Positions 37,301-46,258 of a stretch of 64,000 nucleotides of DNA are shown piece after piece. The notes beneath the pieces are model-generated. The model saw only the letters and a list, made by a program, of their open reading frames with translations. It was not told the DNA's origin and did no database searches. Position 1 is the first letter of the stretch; every line of letters begins with the position of its first letter. Origin of the DNA: Borrelia sp. RT5S (GTDB lineage Bacteria; Spirochaetota; Spirochaetia; Borreliales; Borreliaceae); contig NZ_CP088936.1 in NCBI RefSeq assembly GCF_021165755.1, positions 496,001-560,000 of the forward strand, given 5' to 3'. Both the position numbers and the translations under genes were made by a program.

Positions 37301-40300
37301 ATATTACTTCATTTCAGGCAAATATTGATATTACTCTTGACTCTCTCAGTTCAAGGTTTAATGATTTAAACAAAGAGATTAATGAAAAATATAATGAGGT
37401 AATACTTAATTCTAGAGGGTATTCAGAAACTCTTTCAAATAAATTAGAGAATGAGATAGTATATGAGATTGAAGATATAAGCAAAAAATTGACAGACAAG
37501 ATAGATGTTCTTAGTAGGAATATGAATGAAAATTTACAGAGTTTTAAATCATCTTTTGATGTGTCGAAGTATCAAGTTGAAAACTTTGAAATTAAGATTA
37601 AGGACATAATAGAAAAAGAAGAAATAAGAATTAATGAATTTTTAAAGGAAATTGAACAGCAATATGAAACCAGAAGAGAAGAAGCTGTTGATTACAAGAG
37701 GATAATGGACAATGATGTTGTTAAGTTAAAAGAGCAGTTTATAGAAAGGATTAATGAACTTAAGAGTAATATTGAGGATAAATCTGAGTTTTTAAATGAT
37801 CTTTATAAGGAAAGATTTAAAGTTTTTGAAAATAATCTTGAAGAAAGGTATTCAACTTTTTTAATTGAAAGTGAAGGGGCTATTTTAAAGATTAGAGATG
37901 AAATATATAAAATACTTACAGATAATGATGAAAATTTGAGGATAAAAATAAGCGAGATTGATCGCAATTTTGAGATAGTGGAGGAAAGGTCAAAGGAGAT
38001 TTTAGAGTTTGAGGAGAGTTTAAGAAAAAGGATAAGTGAGAATAACGACACGATAAGCTATCAATTTGATTTAATTAAGTCAGATATTGAGAAAGAAATG
38101 AAGATACAATTTGAGTCACATATGATGAGAACAACTGCTTCAATTGATGAAGAGATTGCAAAGTATGAGAATGGGATTAATAACAAAATATCTTCACTTA
38201 AGTTAATTGAAAATAGTTTTAAGGACATAGAAAAAGATTTAAAAGATAAAATTGGTAAATGTCATGCTGAAATCAGCAGTACTCTTGACTTGAAGTATAG
38301 AGAGTTAGAGGGGAAGTACAGTGAGAAGCAGGAGCAGATTGAGGGCAAGATAGAGGAGAGGAGTAGTTTTGTAGAAGAGATGATATTGAATAAGTATAGG
38401 GAGTTAGAGGGGAAGTATATTGAGAAGCAGGAGCAGATTGAGGGTAAGATAGAGGAGAGGAGTAGTTTTGTAGAAGAGATGATATTGAATAAGTATAGAG
38501 AGTTAGAGGGGAAGTATAATAGTATGCATCGTGATATGGAGGGCAGATTAAATTCATGTATTTCTGATTTGGGTGAAGAACTTGCCCATGCAAATACAAG
38601 AATGACAGGAGAAATTAGGGAACAGTTAAAAAATCTTGGAGAACTTAAATTAAGTCTAAGTAATATTGAAAAGGATGTTGTGAGGCTTAAAGAAGATTCT
38701 TATCAGAACGTGTCAACACATTTAAAGTTTATTGAAGAAGATTTTTTTGAAGACTTAAAGAAGAGAAGTGAGCATTTAAGGACTTCTTTGGAAAGTTTTG
38801 TTGAAGTGTCGGATCAGAGGATTGAGAATTTAGAAAGAGATATAGTTAAGAGTTTAGAAGATAAATCAGTCCTTATGAAAAGTTATAAGGTTGAGTTGCA
38901 GCAGGAACTTATTCTTAATAAGGAAAATTTTTACTCAGAATTTAGTAAAGAATTTGATATTAGGAAGAGAGAAGCAGAGAATAAAATGATTAAAATGGAA
39001 GCAAATGCTGCTAGTCGTATGGATGAATTTATTGAATTAATAGATAATCGTCAAAATAATGTTGACTCTTGGTTTTTAAGGGTTAAGGATGAGATGAAGA
39101 ATTGGCAAGAAAGTACTTACGAAACACTTGAAGAGAAGACAAATGCTGCAGAAAGAAGTGTAAAAAGGATTGAAAGCGATATTTCTGTTATTGAAAATAC
39201 TGTAAGGGCCATTAAGGATAGTGTTGAGCAAAGAGCAGAAGAAATTTTTAATGATTTGCAAGAAGATATTAAGAAGTTTAACGATAGTTCTAGTCTTAAC
39301 TTGAATAATATTACGGATGAATTTAAGGATAGAATTTCAAACATTGAGAAAATTATTGGTTCTAGAGTTGAATCTCTGGATGAGAAGATCAATTTGCATA
39401 TTGAGGAGGCTAGGGTTCAGATAGAGGAGAGAGTTTTAAATCAACAAAGAGATATTAAGGCTAGAATAGAAGAGGCTAACCAGAAATTGGAGGATGAATT
39501 TGGTTTAATAGTTTCAAGACTTGAGAGAGAGAAGCAGGAAATTGTAGATAAATTTTTAGATAATAAGGATGATTTTGAATCTCGAGTAGATATTATGAGA
39601 AATGATGTTTTAGATATTTCTGAGAAGCTAAACACATACAGGGTTGATATTGAGAGGACAATTCGGGAGAGCTATGATTCTTTTACTGGTTCTATGAAAG
39701 AGGATTACATTTCATTTGAAAATGAAATTAAGAGTGGTTTTAGTTATTCAGAAGAAGAAATTAAAGCTTTAAAAGATAGATTAAGTAATAGGGTTAATCA
39801 GATGGAAGTTGAGCTTAAGGAAACATGCGGAGCAATGTTTAAAGAGATAGATGAGAATGCTTCACAGCTTAAGTTGAAGATTTTGGATTATGATAGCGAG
39901 CTTGATCGATTTGTCGATGAAGTTAGGAATGATTTGACTTTATACAAGGCTGATTTAAATGAAGAATTTGAGAGCCGTTACTCTGCCATAAGTGTTCAAG
40001 TTGAAAAATACAAGGAGTTTGAAGTTGAATTGGCAAGAAATAATGATGTACTCAGAGAAGCTTATTCTTTCAAGGACAAATTAGAAAGTCTATGGGGCAC
40101 TTTAACGGATGAGATGAAGCTTGTTCAAAACTACAAGAAAGATTTTGAAAAAATTAATAAAGAAATCAAAAATATCCAAAGTCAATCATCAGATATTGTT
40201 GAGGTATTTAATGATTTAAAGGAACAACAAACAGATCTTCAAGGTATTAAGAAGGATTTTGATCAATTTCTTGAGTTTTATGCTTCTTTTAGGGATAGAT

Positions 40301-40929
40301 ATAAGAGATTTACAGAAACTTATGATGAGATGCAAATTTATAAAACTAAGCTTAAGGAAATTAGGGAAGAGCAGAATAATATCCTTGATAATTATGATAG
40401 GATCAGTAACAAAGAGAGCATACTAAAGGCTACCGTAGAATCTGTTGATAAAAATTTTGACTTAATAATTGAAATAGAGAATAGAATGCAGTCATTGGTT
40501 AAAGAGGGTTCAGAATTTCAGGCAAGACTTGGTGAATTAAGAGTAATTATGGCGGAATTAATGGTAAATAAGAATTTATCGCAAGAAGCGTTGGGTAATG
40601 CCCAAACTCTTACAGAAATGCTAGCAGAGATTGAGAGCAAGTTGGAGCACACTAGAAACATAAGAGAGAGGGTTGCTAAATCTGAGACTAGACTAGAGAA
40701 CCTAAATGTAGCTGCGGAAGAGAGAATAAAAACCCTTGGAATTCTTGTAAAGACAGAGTCTAAGTATAAGGATAATGTTGGGCTTAATAATGAAACCGTT
40801 CGAGATTCTGTTATTAAGCTTATGAGGCAAGGTTGGAGTGCTTCAGAAATTTCTAGGGCCACTAAATTATCCGTTGGAGAGGTAGAACTTATTTTGGAAC
40901 TTGGAATTAATAGTAAAAATGAAGATTAA
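34339..40929 (+). CDS. Giant spirochaetal coiled-coil protein
   Basis: 2196 residues, the largest gene in the window. A single membrane helix (about 3-21) is followed by basic residues, then about 2100 residues of charged, almost Pro- and Gly-poor helical sequence typical of continuous coiled coil. A 33-residue unit is duplicated at about 1319-1384. The last ~37 residues (GWSASEISRATKLSVGEVELIL) look like a compact helix-turn-helix motif. It resembles proteins named SpiroCoCo and B. burgdorferi BB0512 (about 2166 aa, from memory). With the N terminus in the inner membrane, the coil should lie in the cytoplasm. Function unknown; a structural or cytoskeletal role is plausible. Confidence 0.85.
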   Translation: MIDFVTILVNLLLVFIILFIYRQYDRRSRALDKIKKFVDIAKDNLEDFIEEKTKEISNLAVDMEAYQRSSIEIIKKIDEVQQKIKNKSNDFAEVEKKIAYHDSMLKELDDMTLKVQDNIQRLQVDGKIVDKLSKTLKHFNTQIDSVDSRLNSVFEKFDKTNKENLEAIKIESWKKFDNTVEELSLRMNNLDQDIMSYQESLGIIEERKSEILDKGNEKLDNEFKEFLFKIESNIESYNKSIEESLIVYEDKYKSIEDSIELILEKAKTKINDKEDFILNRLNEELQAKFDGVFVYVNERSVQMRDKLEDKLMLIDNEISSVSSVFKDNAYSRLNSIEETIKQEIRQYEEQVADIFDQFRVQIESNVGEIYKEYDNKINQFNSDIRERIELSLDNANSRMESVETNVKTLLDELEEDSNKIYVDFKTKVEGDIDKFSESVFSRMSSTGNELETKISSIEGDVQDKILKLENGLYADLKKINDRLVSDYSYLDESINSKYNTLFESLNLKSSDLENQLESKYKNIADKLECNIDDFAIKYNEKFDKAFEKSNIDYQNFDVTSKKLEDDMRSLNDLLKKDFEILRSDFQSNLISISDDIGREISNLKSNYSEDIGEFISKMEATKLQYENWQKEVSSNLENIESNLNKTNEEFLNLIEVQRAKGKELSESIFGELSDHIQKKAMDMHSNWKDELIALNKSLLDIKISSEELLLSASSKVESLERDVNERLEYVSSKTEDLESSVLEKYKELKDMSYRKGNDTLLGIKEFIDNQAEIIHDKAIMMLNGLNEEFSGKEELIRNKIEELEYRLKDFKLEGEDVLSNFRTDLDSFIETRVREFAGIKNENQKQIDNFLNSISEDILSRKDMLSVEMDSKITDWQGKLSEIAVNIENVLTSGRVDINSLESEVSLKVRDLKNTIEGLESYYLEKIDEFRNQGNIYSDELLSNIISHFDADTKEIEENLSKKFATVLERSEEFVKEVDSLLQDKRTDITSFQANIDITLDSLSSRFNDLNKEINEKYNEVILNSRGYSETLSNKLENEIVYEIEDISKKLTDKIDVLSRNMNENLQSFKSSFDVSKYQVENFEIKIKDIIEKEEIRINEFLKEIEQQYETRREEAVDYKRIMDNDVVKLKEQFIERINELKSNIEDKSEFLNDLYKERFKVFENNLEERYSTFLIESEGAILKIRDEIYKILTDNDENLRIKISEIDRNFEIVEERSKEILEFEESLRKRISENNDTISYQFDLIKSDIEKEMKIQFESHMMRTTASIDEEIAKYENGINNKISSLKLIENSFKDIEKDLKDKIGKCHAEISSTLDLKYRELEGKYSEKQEQIEGKIEERSSFVEEMILNKYRELEGKYIEKQEQIEGKIEERSSFVEEMILNKYRELEGKYNSMHRDMEGRLNSCISDLGEELAHANTRMTGEIREQLKNLGELKLSLSNIEKDVVRLKEDSYQNVSTHLKFIEEDFFEDLKKRSEHLRTSLESFVEVSDQRIENLERDIVKSLEDKSVLMKSYKVELQQELILNKENFYSEFSKEFDIRKREAENKMIKMEANAASRMDEFIELIDNRQNNVDSWFLRVKDEMKNWQESTYETLEEKTNAAERSVKRIESDISVIENTVRAIKDSVEQRAEEIFNDLQEDIKKFNDSSSLNLNNITDEFKDRISNIEKIIGSRVESLDEKINLHIEEARVQIEERVLNQQRDIKARIEEANQKLEDEFGLIVSRLEREKQEIVDKFLDNKDDFESRVDIMRNDVLDISEKLNTYRVDIERTIRESYDSFTGSMKEDYISFENEIKSGFSYSEEEIKALKDRLSNRVNQMEVELKETCGAMFKEIDENASQLKLKILDYDSELDRFVDEVRNDLTLYKADLNEEFESRYSAISVQVEKYKEFEVELARNNDVLREAYSFKDKLESLWGTLTDEMKLVQNYKKDFEKINKEIKNIQSQSSDIVEVFNDLKEQQTDLQGIKKDFDQFLEFYASFRDRYKRFTETYDEMQIYKTKLKEIREEQNNILDNYDRISNKESILKATVESVDKNFDLIIEIENRMQSLVKEGSEFQARLGELRVIMAELMVNKNLSQEALGNAQTLTEMLAEIESKLEHTRNIRERVAKSETRLENLNVAAEERIKTLGILVKTESKYKDNVGLNNETVRDSVIKLMRQGWSASEISRATKLSVGEVELILELGINSKNED
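38293..38517 (+). repeat. 99-bp tandem repeat, 2.3 copies, inside the coiled-coil gene
   Basis: Copy 1 is 38293-38391, copy 2 is 38392-38490, and a partial copy of 27 bp is 38491-38517. I count about four differences between the two full copies. The unit encodes 33 residues beginning KYRELEGKY and ending EEMILN. Its length is three hendecads (11 x 3), so gain or loss of a unit would keep the coiled-coil register. Confidence 0.93.
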
Positions 40930-40941
40930 AGGGATAGTTTT

Positions 40942-42489
40942 GTGGACAATAGACTGGAAATGACATTAAAAACATTGCATCCTCTTGAGGTAGAAGTAAT
41001 TCTTCGTTACACAGAGGGTGATAAAATTTCTGCTTTCAATCTTTCTGAGGATTTATCGTACAATGAGGGTCAATCAAATAAAGTAATTGAATGGCTTTCT
41101 TGTAAGGGTATTATTAGTGAAATTTTTAGAAAGGTTAATGTGTTTTATCATTTAACTGCAAAAGGGCTTGATGCTTTAGAAAATGGTTTGGTTGAAGAGA
41201 GAATAATCAATCTTGTATCTGGTAAGAGGGTTTTAGTTACCGATTTGTCGAAAGAATTGGGTGTTGAGGTTAAGGATATTGGCAAGGCATTTGGAAATTT
41301 AATTAAAGAAGAAGTGATATCTTTAGGTCCAAATAAGGAAATTATTGTTAAAGATTTAGAAAAACCTGCTAATTATAAAATGGTTAAAAGACTTCTTTTA
41401 AGAGCTCAAGGTGGCGGTATATTGGAAGACGCCTTGTCAGAAGATGAGTTGCTTGTTATTTCTAGCGTGTCTAAACGAAAAGGAGCTAGTGATACCTTAT
41501 TTAAGGTTAAAGAAAGGTTGGATTTAAGATTTGAACTTACTAAGTTTGGATTGGAAGTAAGATCTGAGTATGTAGCTCGTGAGTTTCCAACGGATCAGAT
41601 TGTAAAATTAACACCAGAAATTTTAAAAAAGGGATCTTATTTAGGTAAAAAATTTAGAGCGTATGATATTCATGTTTTGTCAAACAAGACTTTCATCGGG
41701 CGTGCAAATCCTTATTCTGAGTATATCGCTATGGTTAAGGATAGACTTGTGGGTCTTGGATTTGAAGAGTTTGATGGACCTTTGGTAGAGTCAGAGTTCT
41801 TTAACAATGATGCTCTTTTTATGCCTCAATTTCATCCTGCTCGTGATGTAAGAGATGTTTATTATATTAAAGAGCCAAATTCGTTAGGATCATTACCAGA
41901 ATCTTTATTCTTTAATGTTAAATCTGCTCATGAGGGTGGGTTTAACACAGGATCGAGAGGGTGGAGATATAATTTTGATGAGAGTATTTCAAGAAGGTTA
42001 GTATTAAGAACTCAGGGTACAGTTTTATCGGCTAAGCAATTAATGAATGCAAAAAATCCTGGCAAATATTTTGGAATTGTTAGGTGTTTTAGGTATGATC
42101 AAGTTGATTCTACTCATGGAGCCGATTTTTACCAAACAGAGGGGGTAGTTATTGGGGATGATGTTAATGTTAAGACCTTACTTGGCCTGCTTGAGATTTT
42201 TGCTAGGGAACTTGCTGGGGCTACCGAGGTTAGATATGTTCCTGCTTATTTCCCATTTACAGAGCCTTCGATTGAAATACATGTGAAACATCCTATTCTT
42301 GGGTGGTTTGAGTTGGGCGGTAGCGGCATATTCAGGCCAGAGGTTACAAAACCATTTGGAGTTGATGTGCCCGTCGTTGCTTGGGGCATTGGTATTGATA
42401 GAATGGCTTTAATGCACTTAGGGCTAAATGATTTGAGGGAACTTTTTACTCATGATATTGGGAGTGTTATCTTAAGACGAGGAAGGTAA
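40942..42489 (+). CDS. pheS: Phenylalanyl-tRNA synthetase alpha subunit, archaeal/eukaryotic type
   Basis: 515 residues from GTG 40942; the bacterial form is about 330. The N-terminal ~200 residues are winged-helix modules (SAFNLSEDLSYNEGQ ... FYHLTAKGLDALE), as in archaeal and eukaryotic cytosolic PheRS. The class II core has FDGPLVESEFFNNDALFMPQFHPARD, LRTQGTVLSAKQL, CFRYDQVDSTHGADFYQTEG and GWFELGGSGIFRPEV. pheT follows with no intergenic base. Confidence 0.96.
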   Translation: MDNRLEMTLKTLHPLEVEVILRYTEGDKISAFNLSEDLSYNEGQSNKVIEWLSCKGIISEIFRKVNVFYHLTAKGLDALENGLVEERIINLVSGKRVLVTDLSKELGVEVKDIGKAFGNLIKEEVISLGPNKEIIVKDLEKPANYKMVKRLLLRAQGGGILEDALSEDELLVISSVSKRKGASDTLFKVKERLDLRFELTKFGLEVRSEYVAREFPTDQIVKLTPEILKKGSYLGKKFRAYDIHVLSNKTFIGRANPYSEYIAMVKDRLVGLGFEEFDGPLVESEFFNNDALFMPQFHPARDVRDVYYIKEPNSLGSLPESLFFNVKSAHEGGFNTGSRGWRYNFDESISRRLVLRTQGTVLSAKQLMNAKNPGKYFGIVRCFRYDQVDSTHGADFYQTEGVVIGDDVNVKTLLGLLEIFARELAGATEVRYVPAYFPFTEPSIEIHVKHPILGWFELGGSGIFRPEVTKPFGVDVPVVAWGIGIDRMALMHLGLNDLRELFTHDIGSVILRRGR

Positions 42490-44235
42490 ATGCCGAAGGT
42501 TGAAGTTTATAAGAGTATTTTATTGGAAAAAATAGGAAAGAAGCTAACAGATCGTGAACTCGCGTCTGTGCTTGAGATAGCCAAGGCTGAAATTGATGAG
42601 TTTGATGCAGGAAATGATAAGATAAAAATTGAGTTTAACGATACAAATAGACCAGATTTGTGGTCGGCTGTAGGGCTTGCGCGCCAAATTAAAGCATATC
42701 TTTTTGAAAGCCTGCCTTCTTTTGAATTTTTCTCCAAGGCTGATGATTTGAAAAAGTCTTATGGGCAGATTAGAGTTTCTACTCAGATGATGTCTGGTAT
42801 TAGGCCTTTTGTTTTCGGATTTTTAGCAAAGGGAATGGTTTGTGATGATAAGACACTTGATGCTTTAATTCAGTTGCAGGAAAAACTTTGTCAGAATTAT
42901 GGACAAAAACGTAGAAGAATTGCAATGGGAATGTATTCTGCGGAGTCTATTGAGTTTCCAATAAACTATATTGGATGCGGCCGAGACTATAAATTCATAC
43001 CACTGGGTATGAAAACCGAGATGTCTATTGCGGAAATCAATGAAAGACACCCTAAAGGAATAGAATATTCTTCAATTCTTAAAGATTGCAATACGTACCC
43101 CTTGCTGGTAGATAATAAGGGTAACGTTCTCTCCTATCCGCCAATAATTAATTCTTATGATATTGGAGCTTTAAAGGTGGGTGATACTGATTTATTCATT
43201 GAGGTTACGGGGACTAATCTTGAGGCTACTCTATTATGCTTGTCGGTTGTTTCTTGTGATTTGTATGATATGGGATTCGATATTTTACCGGTAAAGACAG
43301 TTTTCCCCAATGATACTTTATTGGGGAAGGAAATAATTTGTCCTTATTATTTCCAAGATAAGGTGGGGATTAGTGTTGATAATGTTAACAGAATGCTTGG
43401 AAGCAAGTTAACCGCAAGTGATATGTGTCTTGATCTGAAAAAATTGGGGGTGCCTGCATTTACTTACTGTGATAGGGAGAGTGATTCTAGAAATGTAGAC
43501 AAGATATATATCACCCCTCCCGTTTACAGAAATGATTTTCTTCATGAAGTGGACGCTATTGAAGAGATAATGATAGCAAGAGGGTTGGATAGTTTCAAGC
43601 CAGAGCTGCCCAGAAATTTTACTATAGGCAGACTCACCCAGATAGAAGAACTGTCAAGAAAAGTTAAATCTTTAATGATCGGAATGGGATTTCAGGAAAT
43701 GATTTATAATTATCTAGGATCTAGGAAAGATCTAATTGAGAAGGCATGCATGGAAGAAGATTGTTTTCTCAGCATTGCCAATCCGATGACAGAAAATTAT
43801 GAATATATTAGAGCCTCTATAATACCTGATTTGCTTAAGTCTGAAAGCATTAGCTCTAATTTTCCTTATCCACATAAAATTTTTGAAATTGGTAAGGTGG
43901 TTTTAAGGGAATCAAATAGTCTAGAGGGTACTGTGACTTATGATAATTTGGGGTTTTTGATGGCAGATAAGGATCTTACATTTAACGAAATTAGCTCTTT
44001 GTTTGCATCTCTCTTTTATTACTTACATATTGAATTTAAACTGGAAGAATCGAATGCAAGGCTCTATATAGTTGGAAGAGGAGCTGATATTTTTGTAGAT
44101 GACTTTTGTATAGGTAATTTTGGTGAGGTATCGCCTTATGTGTTAAGTAATTTCGGAATTACTGTTCCGTGTTCTGTTCTAGAAATTAATATTAGCAATC
44201 TTTTAAAAGCTGCTCGGATATCCAAGACAGTGTAA
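42490..44235 (+). CDS. pheT: Phenylalanyl-tRNA synthetase beta subunit, archaeal/eukaryotic type
   Basis: 581 residues, far shorter than the ~800 of bacterial PheT, and lacking the N-terminal EMAP/tRNA-binding and C-terminal anticodon-binding domains. The opening MPKVEVYKSILLEKIGKKL and FNDTNRPDLWSAVGLARQIK, and the later YITPPVYRNDFLHEVDAIEEIMIARG, match the archaeal/eukaryotic beta type. It starts one base after the pheS stop (TAAATG). The pair is spirochaete-typical and probably an old transfer. Confidence 0.95.
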   Translation: MPKVEVYKSILLEKIGKKLTDRELASVLEIAKAEIDEFDAGNDKIKIEFNDTNRPDLWSAVGLARQIKAYLFESLPSFEFFSKADDLKKSYGQIRVSTQMMSGIRPFVFGFLAKGMVCDDKTLDALIQLQEKLCQNYGQKRRRIAMGMYSAESIEFPINYIGCGRDYKFIPLGMKTEMSIAEINERHPKGIEYSSILKDCNTYPLLVDNKGNVLSYPPIINSYDIGALKVGDTDLFIEVTGTNLEATLLCLSVVSCDLYDMGFDILPVKTVFPNDTLLGKEIICPYYFQDKVGISVDNVNRMLGSKLTASDMCLDLKKLGVPAFTYCDRESDSRNVDKIYITPPVYRNDFLHEVDAIEEIMIARGLDSFKPELPRNFTIGRLTQIEELSRKVKSLMIGMGFQEMIYNYLGSRKDLIEKACMEEDCFLSIANPMTENYEYIRASIIPDLLKSESISSNFPYPHKIFEIGKVVLRESNSLEGTVTYDNLGFLMADKDLTFNEISSLFASLFYYLHIEFKLEESNARLYIVGRGADIFVDDFCIGNFGEVSPYVLSNFGITVPCSVLEINISNLLKAARISKTV

Positions 44236-44300
44236 TGAAGTTATGTTAAAGAGTTTTATCTACATATTGAAAGGGTACAGAAAGGGAGGTAGAGGGAATT

Positions 44301-45281
44301 ATGTTGAAGTTTGAGTCACTTGAGGTAAAGAAGCGAGACGCTAAAGAGAATTCGAGAGTAGAGATGAATTCTGTTGAAGATGTAATAATTGTTGGTTCAG
44401 GTCCGGCTGGGTTTACAGTTGGAATTTACTCTGTTATGGGGGGATATAAAACGGTTATTTTGGAAGGCCCTGAACCTGGAGGACAGCTTACAACGACAAC
44501 AGAGGTGTACAATTATCCAGGGTTTAAAAATGGCATAAATGGAAGAGAATTGATGTTAAATATGAAAGAGCAGGCGGTGAATTTGGGAGCTACTACTTAT
44601 CCTGAAACTGTAAGATCTATAGAAAAGAGAGATAATGTTTTTTATCTCTTTACTGATAATTATATCTATAAAAGTAAGGCTGTTGTTATTGCAGCAGGAT
44701 CGGCACCTCGAAAGCTTGACAATCTTAAGAATTCGGATTTATTTTGGAACAGGGGTGTTTCTGTTTGTGCAATTTGCGATGGACATCTTTTTAAGGGCAA
44801 AAATGTGGCAGTAATTGGCGGAGGCGATACAGCAATTACAGAGGCCATTTATTTGAGTAAATTAACGGCAAAGGTGTATGTTATTGTGAGAAAAGGCTAT
44901 TTAAGGGCTGTCGCTATGCTAAGGGAGAATGTTTCAAAGCTATCTAATGTTGAAATTTTATATAATTGTGAAGCTATAGAGGTTAATGGAGAAGGTTCTG
45001 TATCTAGAGTGAGAGTTGTAAATAATAGAGATAATTCTACTTTCGAATTAAGTGTAAGTGGGTTGTTTATGGCCATTGGGTACAGGCCGAACACAGATTT
45101 TCTGGAAGGATTTTTAGAACTCGATGAGGATGGGTATATTGTGACGCAAAATTGTGTTAAAACAAGTGTGGAGGGTGTATTTTCCTGTGGGGATGTTAGT
45201 AATAAGCTTTATGCGCAGGCTGTTACAGCGGCGGCCGAAGGATTTGTGGCTTCTGTTGAACTTGGAAAGTTTTTAGGTTAA
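44301..45281 (+). CDS. trxB: Thioredoxin reductase
   Basis: 326 residues, ATG behind GGGAGGTAGAGGG. FAD motif VIIVGSGPAGFTVGIYS, redox-active CAIC (Cys156, Cys159), NADPH motif VAVIGGGDTAITEAIYL and C-terminal FSCGDVSNKLYAQAVTAAAEG. An N-terminal extension of about 25 residues precedes the Rossmann fold. It reduces thioredoxin; in Borrelia, which lacks glutathione synthesis, it should also support peroxide defence. Confidence 0.97.
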   Translation: MLKFESLEVKKRDAKENSRVEMNSVEDVIIVGSGPAGFTVGIYSVMGGYKTVILEGPEPGGQLTTTTEVYNYPGFKNGINGRELMLNMKEQAVNLGATTYPETVRSIEKRDNVFYLFTDNYIYKSKAVVIAAGSAPRKLDNLKNSDLFWNRGVSVCAICDGHLFKGKNVAVIGGGDTAITEAIYLSKLTAKVYVIVRKGYLRAVAMLRENVSKLSNVEILYNCEAIEVNGEGSVSRVRVVNNRDNSTFELSVSGLFMAIGYRPNTDFLEGFLELDEDGYIVTQNCVKTSVEGVFSCGDVSNKLYAQAVTAAAEGFVASVELGKFLG

Positions 45282-45522
45282 TTCTTTAACTCTGTTTTTA
45301 ATAATAAGAAGTATCATACAACTAAGTTTTTAATCTTTTGTGCTGTGTCTTTTATATTAAGCAAATTCAAAAAAGACTCCCGATTTTTATTTGGTGTTCT
45401 GTTTCTTTGACTTTAGATCTACGCTGATCTTTTTCCGCTTTCTGTTTGCAACTTTAATCATGTTTGAGCTCAGGATCTGCTTTGTGTAGATTTTTTGCCT
45501 TCTCTAGGGCAGGAACTTGCTT

Positions 45523-46257
45523 TTAAAGTAAGTTAAGTTGTCTTTTGATTTCAAATATTAAAATGCCTGCTGAAACAGAGACATTCAATGAGTCTATTCT
45601 ACCACTGGTTGGAATTTTTACTAAAAAGTCGGCATTTTCTTTCGTAAGTTTGTGTATTCCCTTCCCCTCATTCCCCATAATTAGTGCAATTCTGGTATCA
45701 TCTATTTTAATTCTGTTTATTTCCTTTCCCTCGATATCGCTTGCGTATACCCAAAATCCGTTTTCTTTTAAAGATTTTATTGCATTATTTATGTTTGGAA
45801 CCATTACTTTGTTGACGTACTGACTTGCTCCAGAGCTAGTGCGTAGGATAGTTGAGTTGTTTTTAGCACTTCGTTTCTGACTAATAATTACAAGATCAAT
45901 GTTAAGCTGTTCTGCTGTTCTCAGAATTGCGCCAAGGTTTTGAGGATCTTCGATTCCATCCAGTATTAGGATAAATATACGATTTTTTTGTTTAAATTCT
46001 TTTAAAAGTTCCTCCAAACTTTTATTGCTAGTACTTGTATTTTGAAACTTTAAGTCCTGTAATCTTAGTGCAAATCCTCTGTGGTTACTGTTTCCAATTA
46101 TGCTAGTAACATCTTTAACTTTGATTATTTTTATGTTGTGTTCCCTAGCTAATTCTTCAATGGCCCTGCTCTTTGGACTCACCTTTGAAAGGTACAACTC
46201 AAATCCCTTATTGTTTTTTATACTCTCAATGATGGAATTAGCATGTGTGATGTACAT
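45523..46257 (-). CDS. rlmB: 23S rRNA (guanosine-2'-O-)methyltransferase, TrmH/RlmB family
   Basis: 244 residues. SPOUT-class motifs: I LDGIEDPQNLGAILRTAE, II IMGNEGKGIHK, III SLNVSVSAGILIFEI. The N-terminal substrate-binding domain reads SPKSRAIEELAREHNIKI and NHRGFAL, as in RlmB, which methylates G2251. RlmB is the most likely assignment, but other TrmH-family targets are possible. It follows dnaJ by one base, as the last gene of the heat-shock operon. Confidence 0.9.
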   Translation of the reverse strand: MYITHANSIIESIKNNKGFELYLSKVSPKSRAIEELAREHNIKIIKVKDVTSIIGNSNHRGFALRLQDLKFQNTSTSNKSLEELLKEFKQKNRIFILILDGIEDPQNLGAILRTAEQLNIDLVIISQKRSAKNNSTILRTSSGASQYVNKVMVPNINNAIKSLKENGFWVYASDIEGKEINRIKIDDTRIALIMGNEGKGIHKLTKENADFLVKIPTSGRIDSLNVSVSAGILIFEIKRQLNLL

Positions 46258-46258
46258 A

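Noticed and set aside
38273-38599. Open frame on the minus strand with repeated residue blocks
   Set aside because: It is the antisense reading of the 99-bp tandem repeat in the coiled-coil gene; the pattern is explained by that repeat.
45282-45522. Terminators or an RNA gene between trxB and rlmB
   Set aside because: Only short stems were seen (AGATC/GATCT near 45416; a 7-bp stem over the rlmB stop codon). None has a solid stem plus U tract, and no tRNA or SRP RNA core was found.
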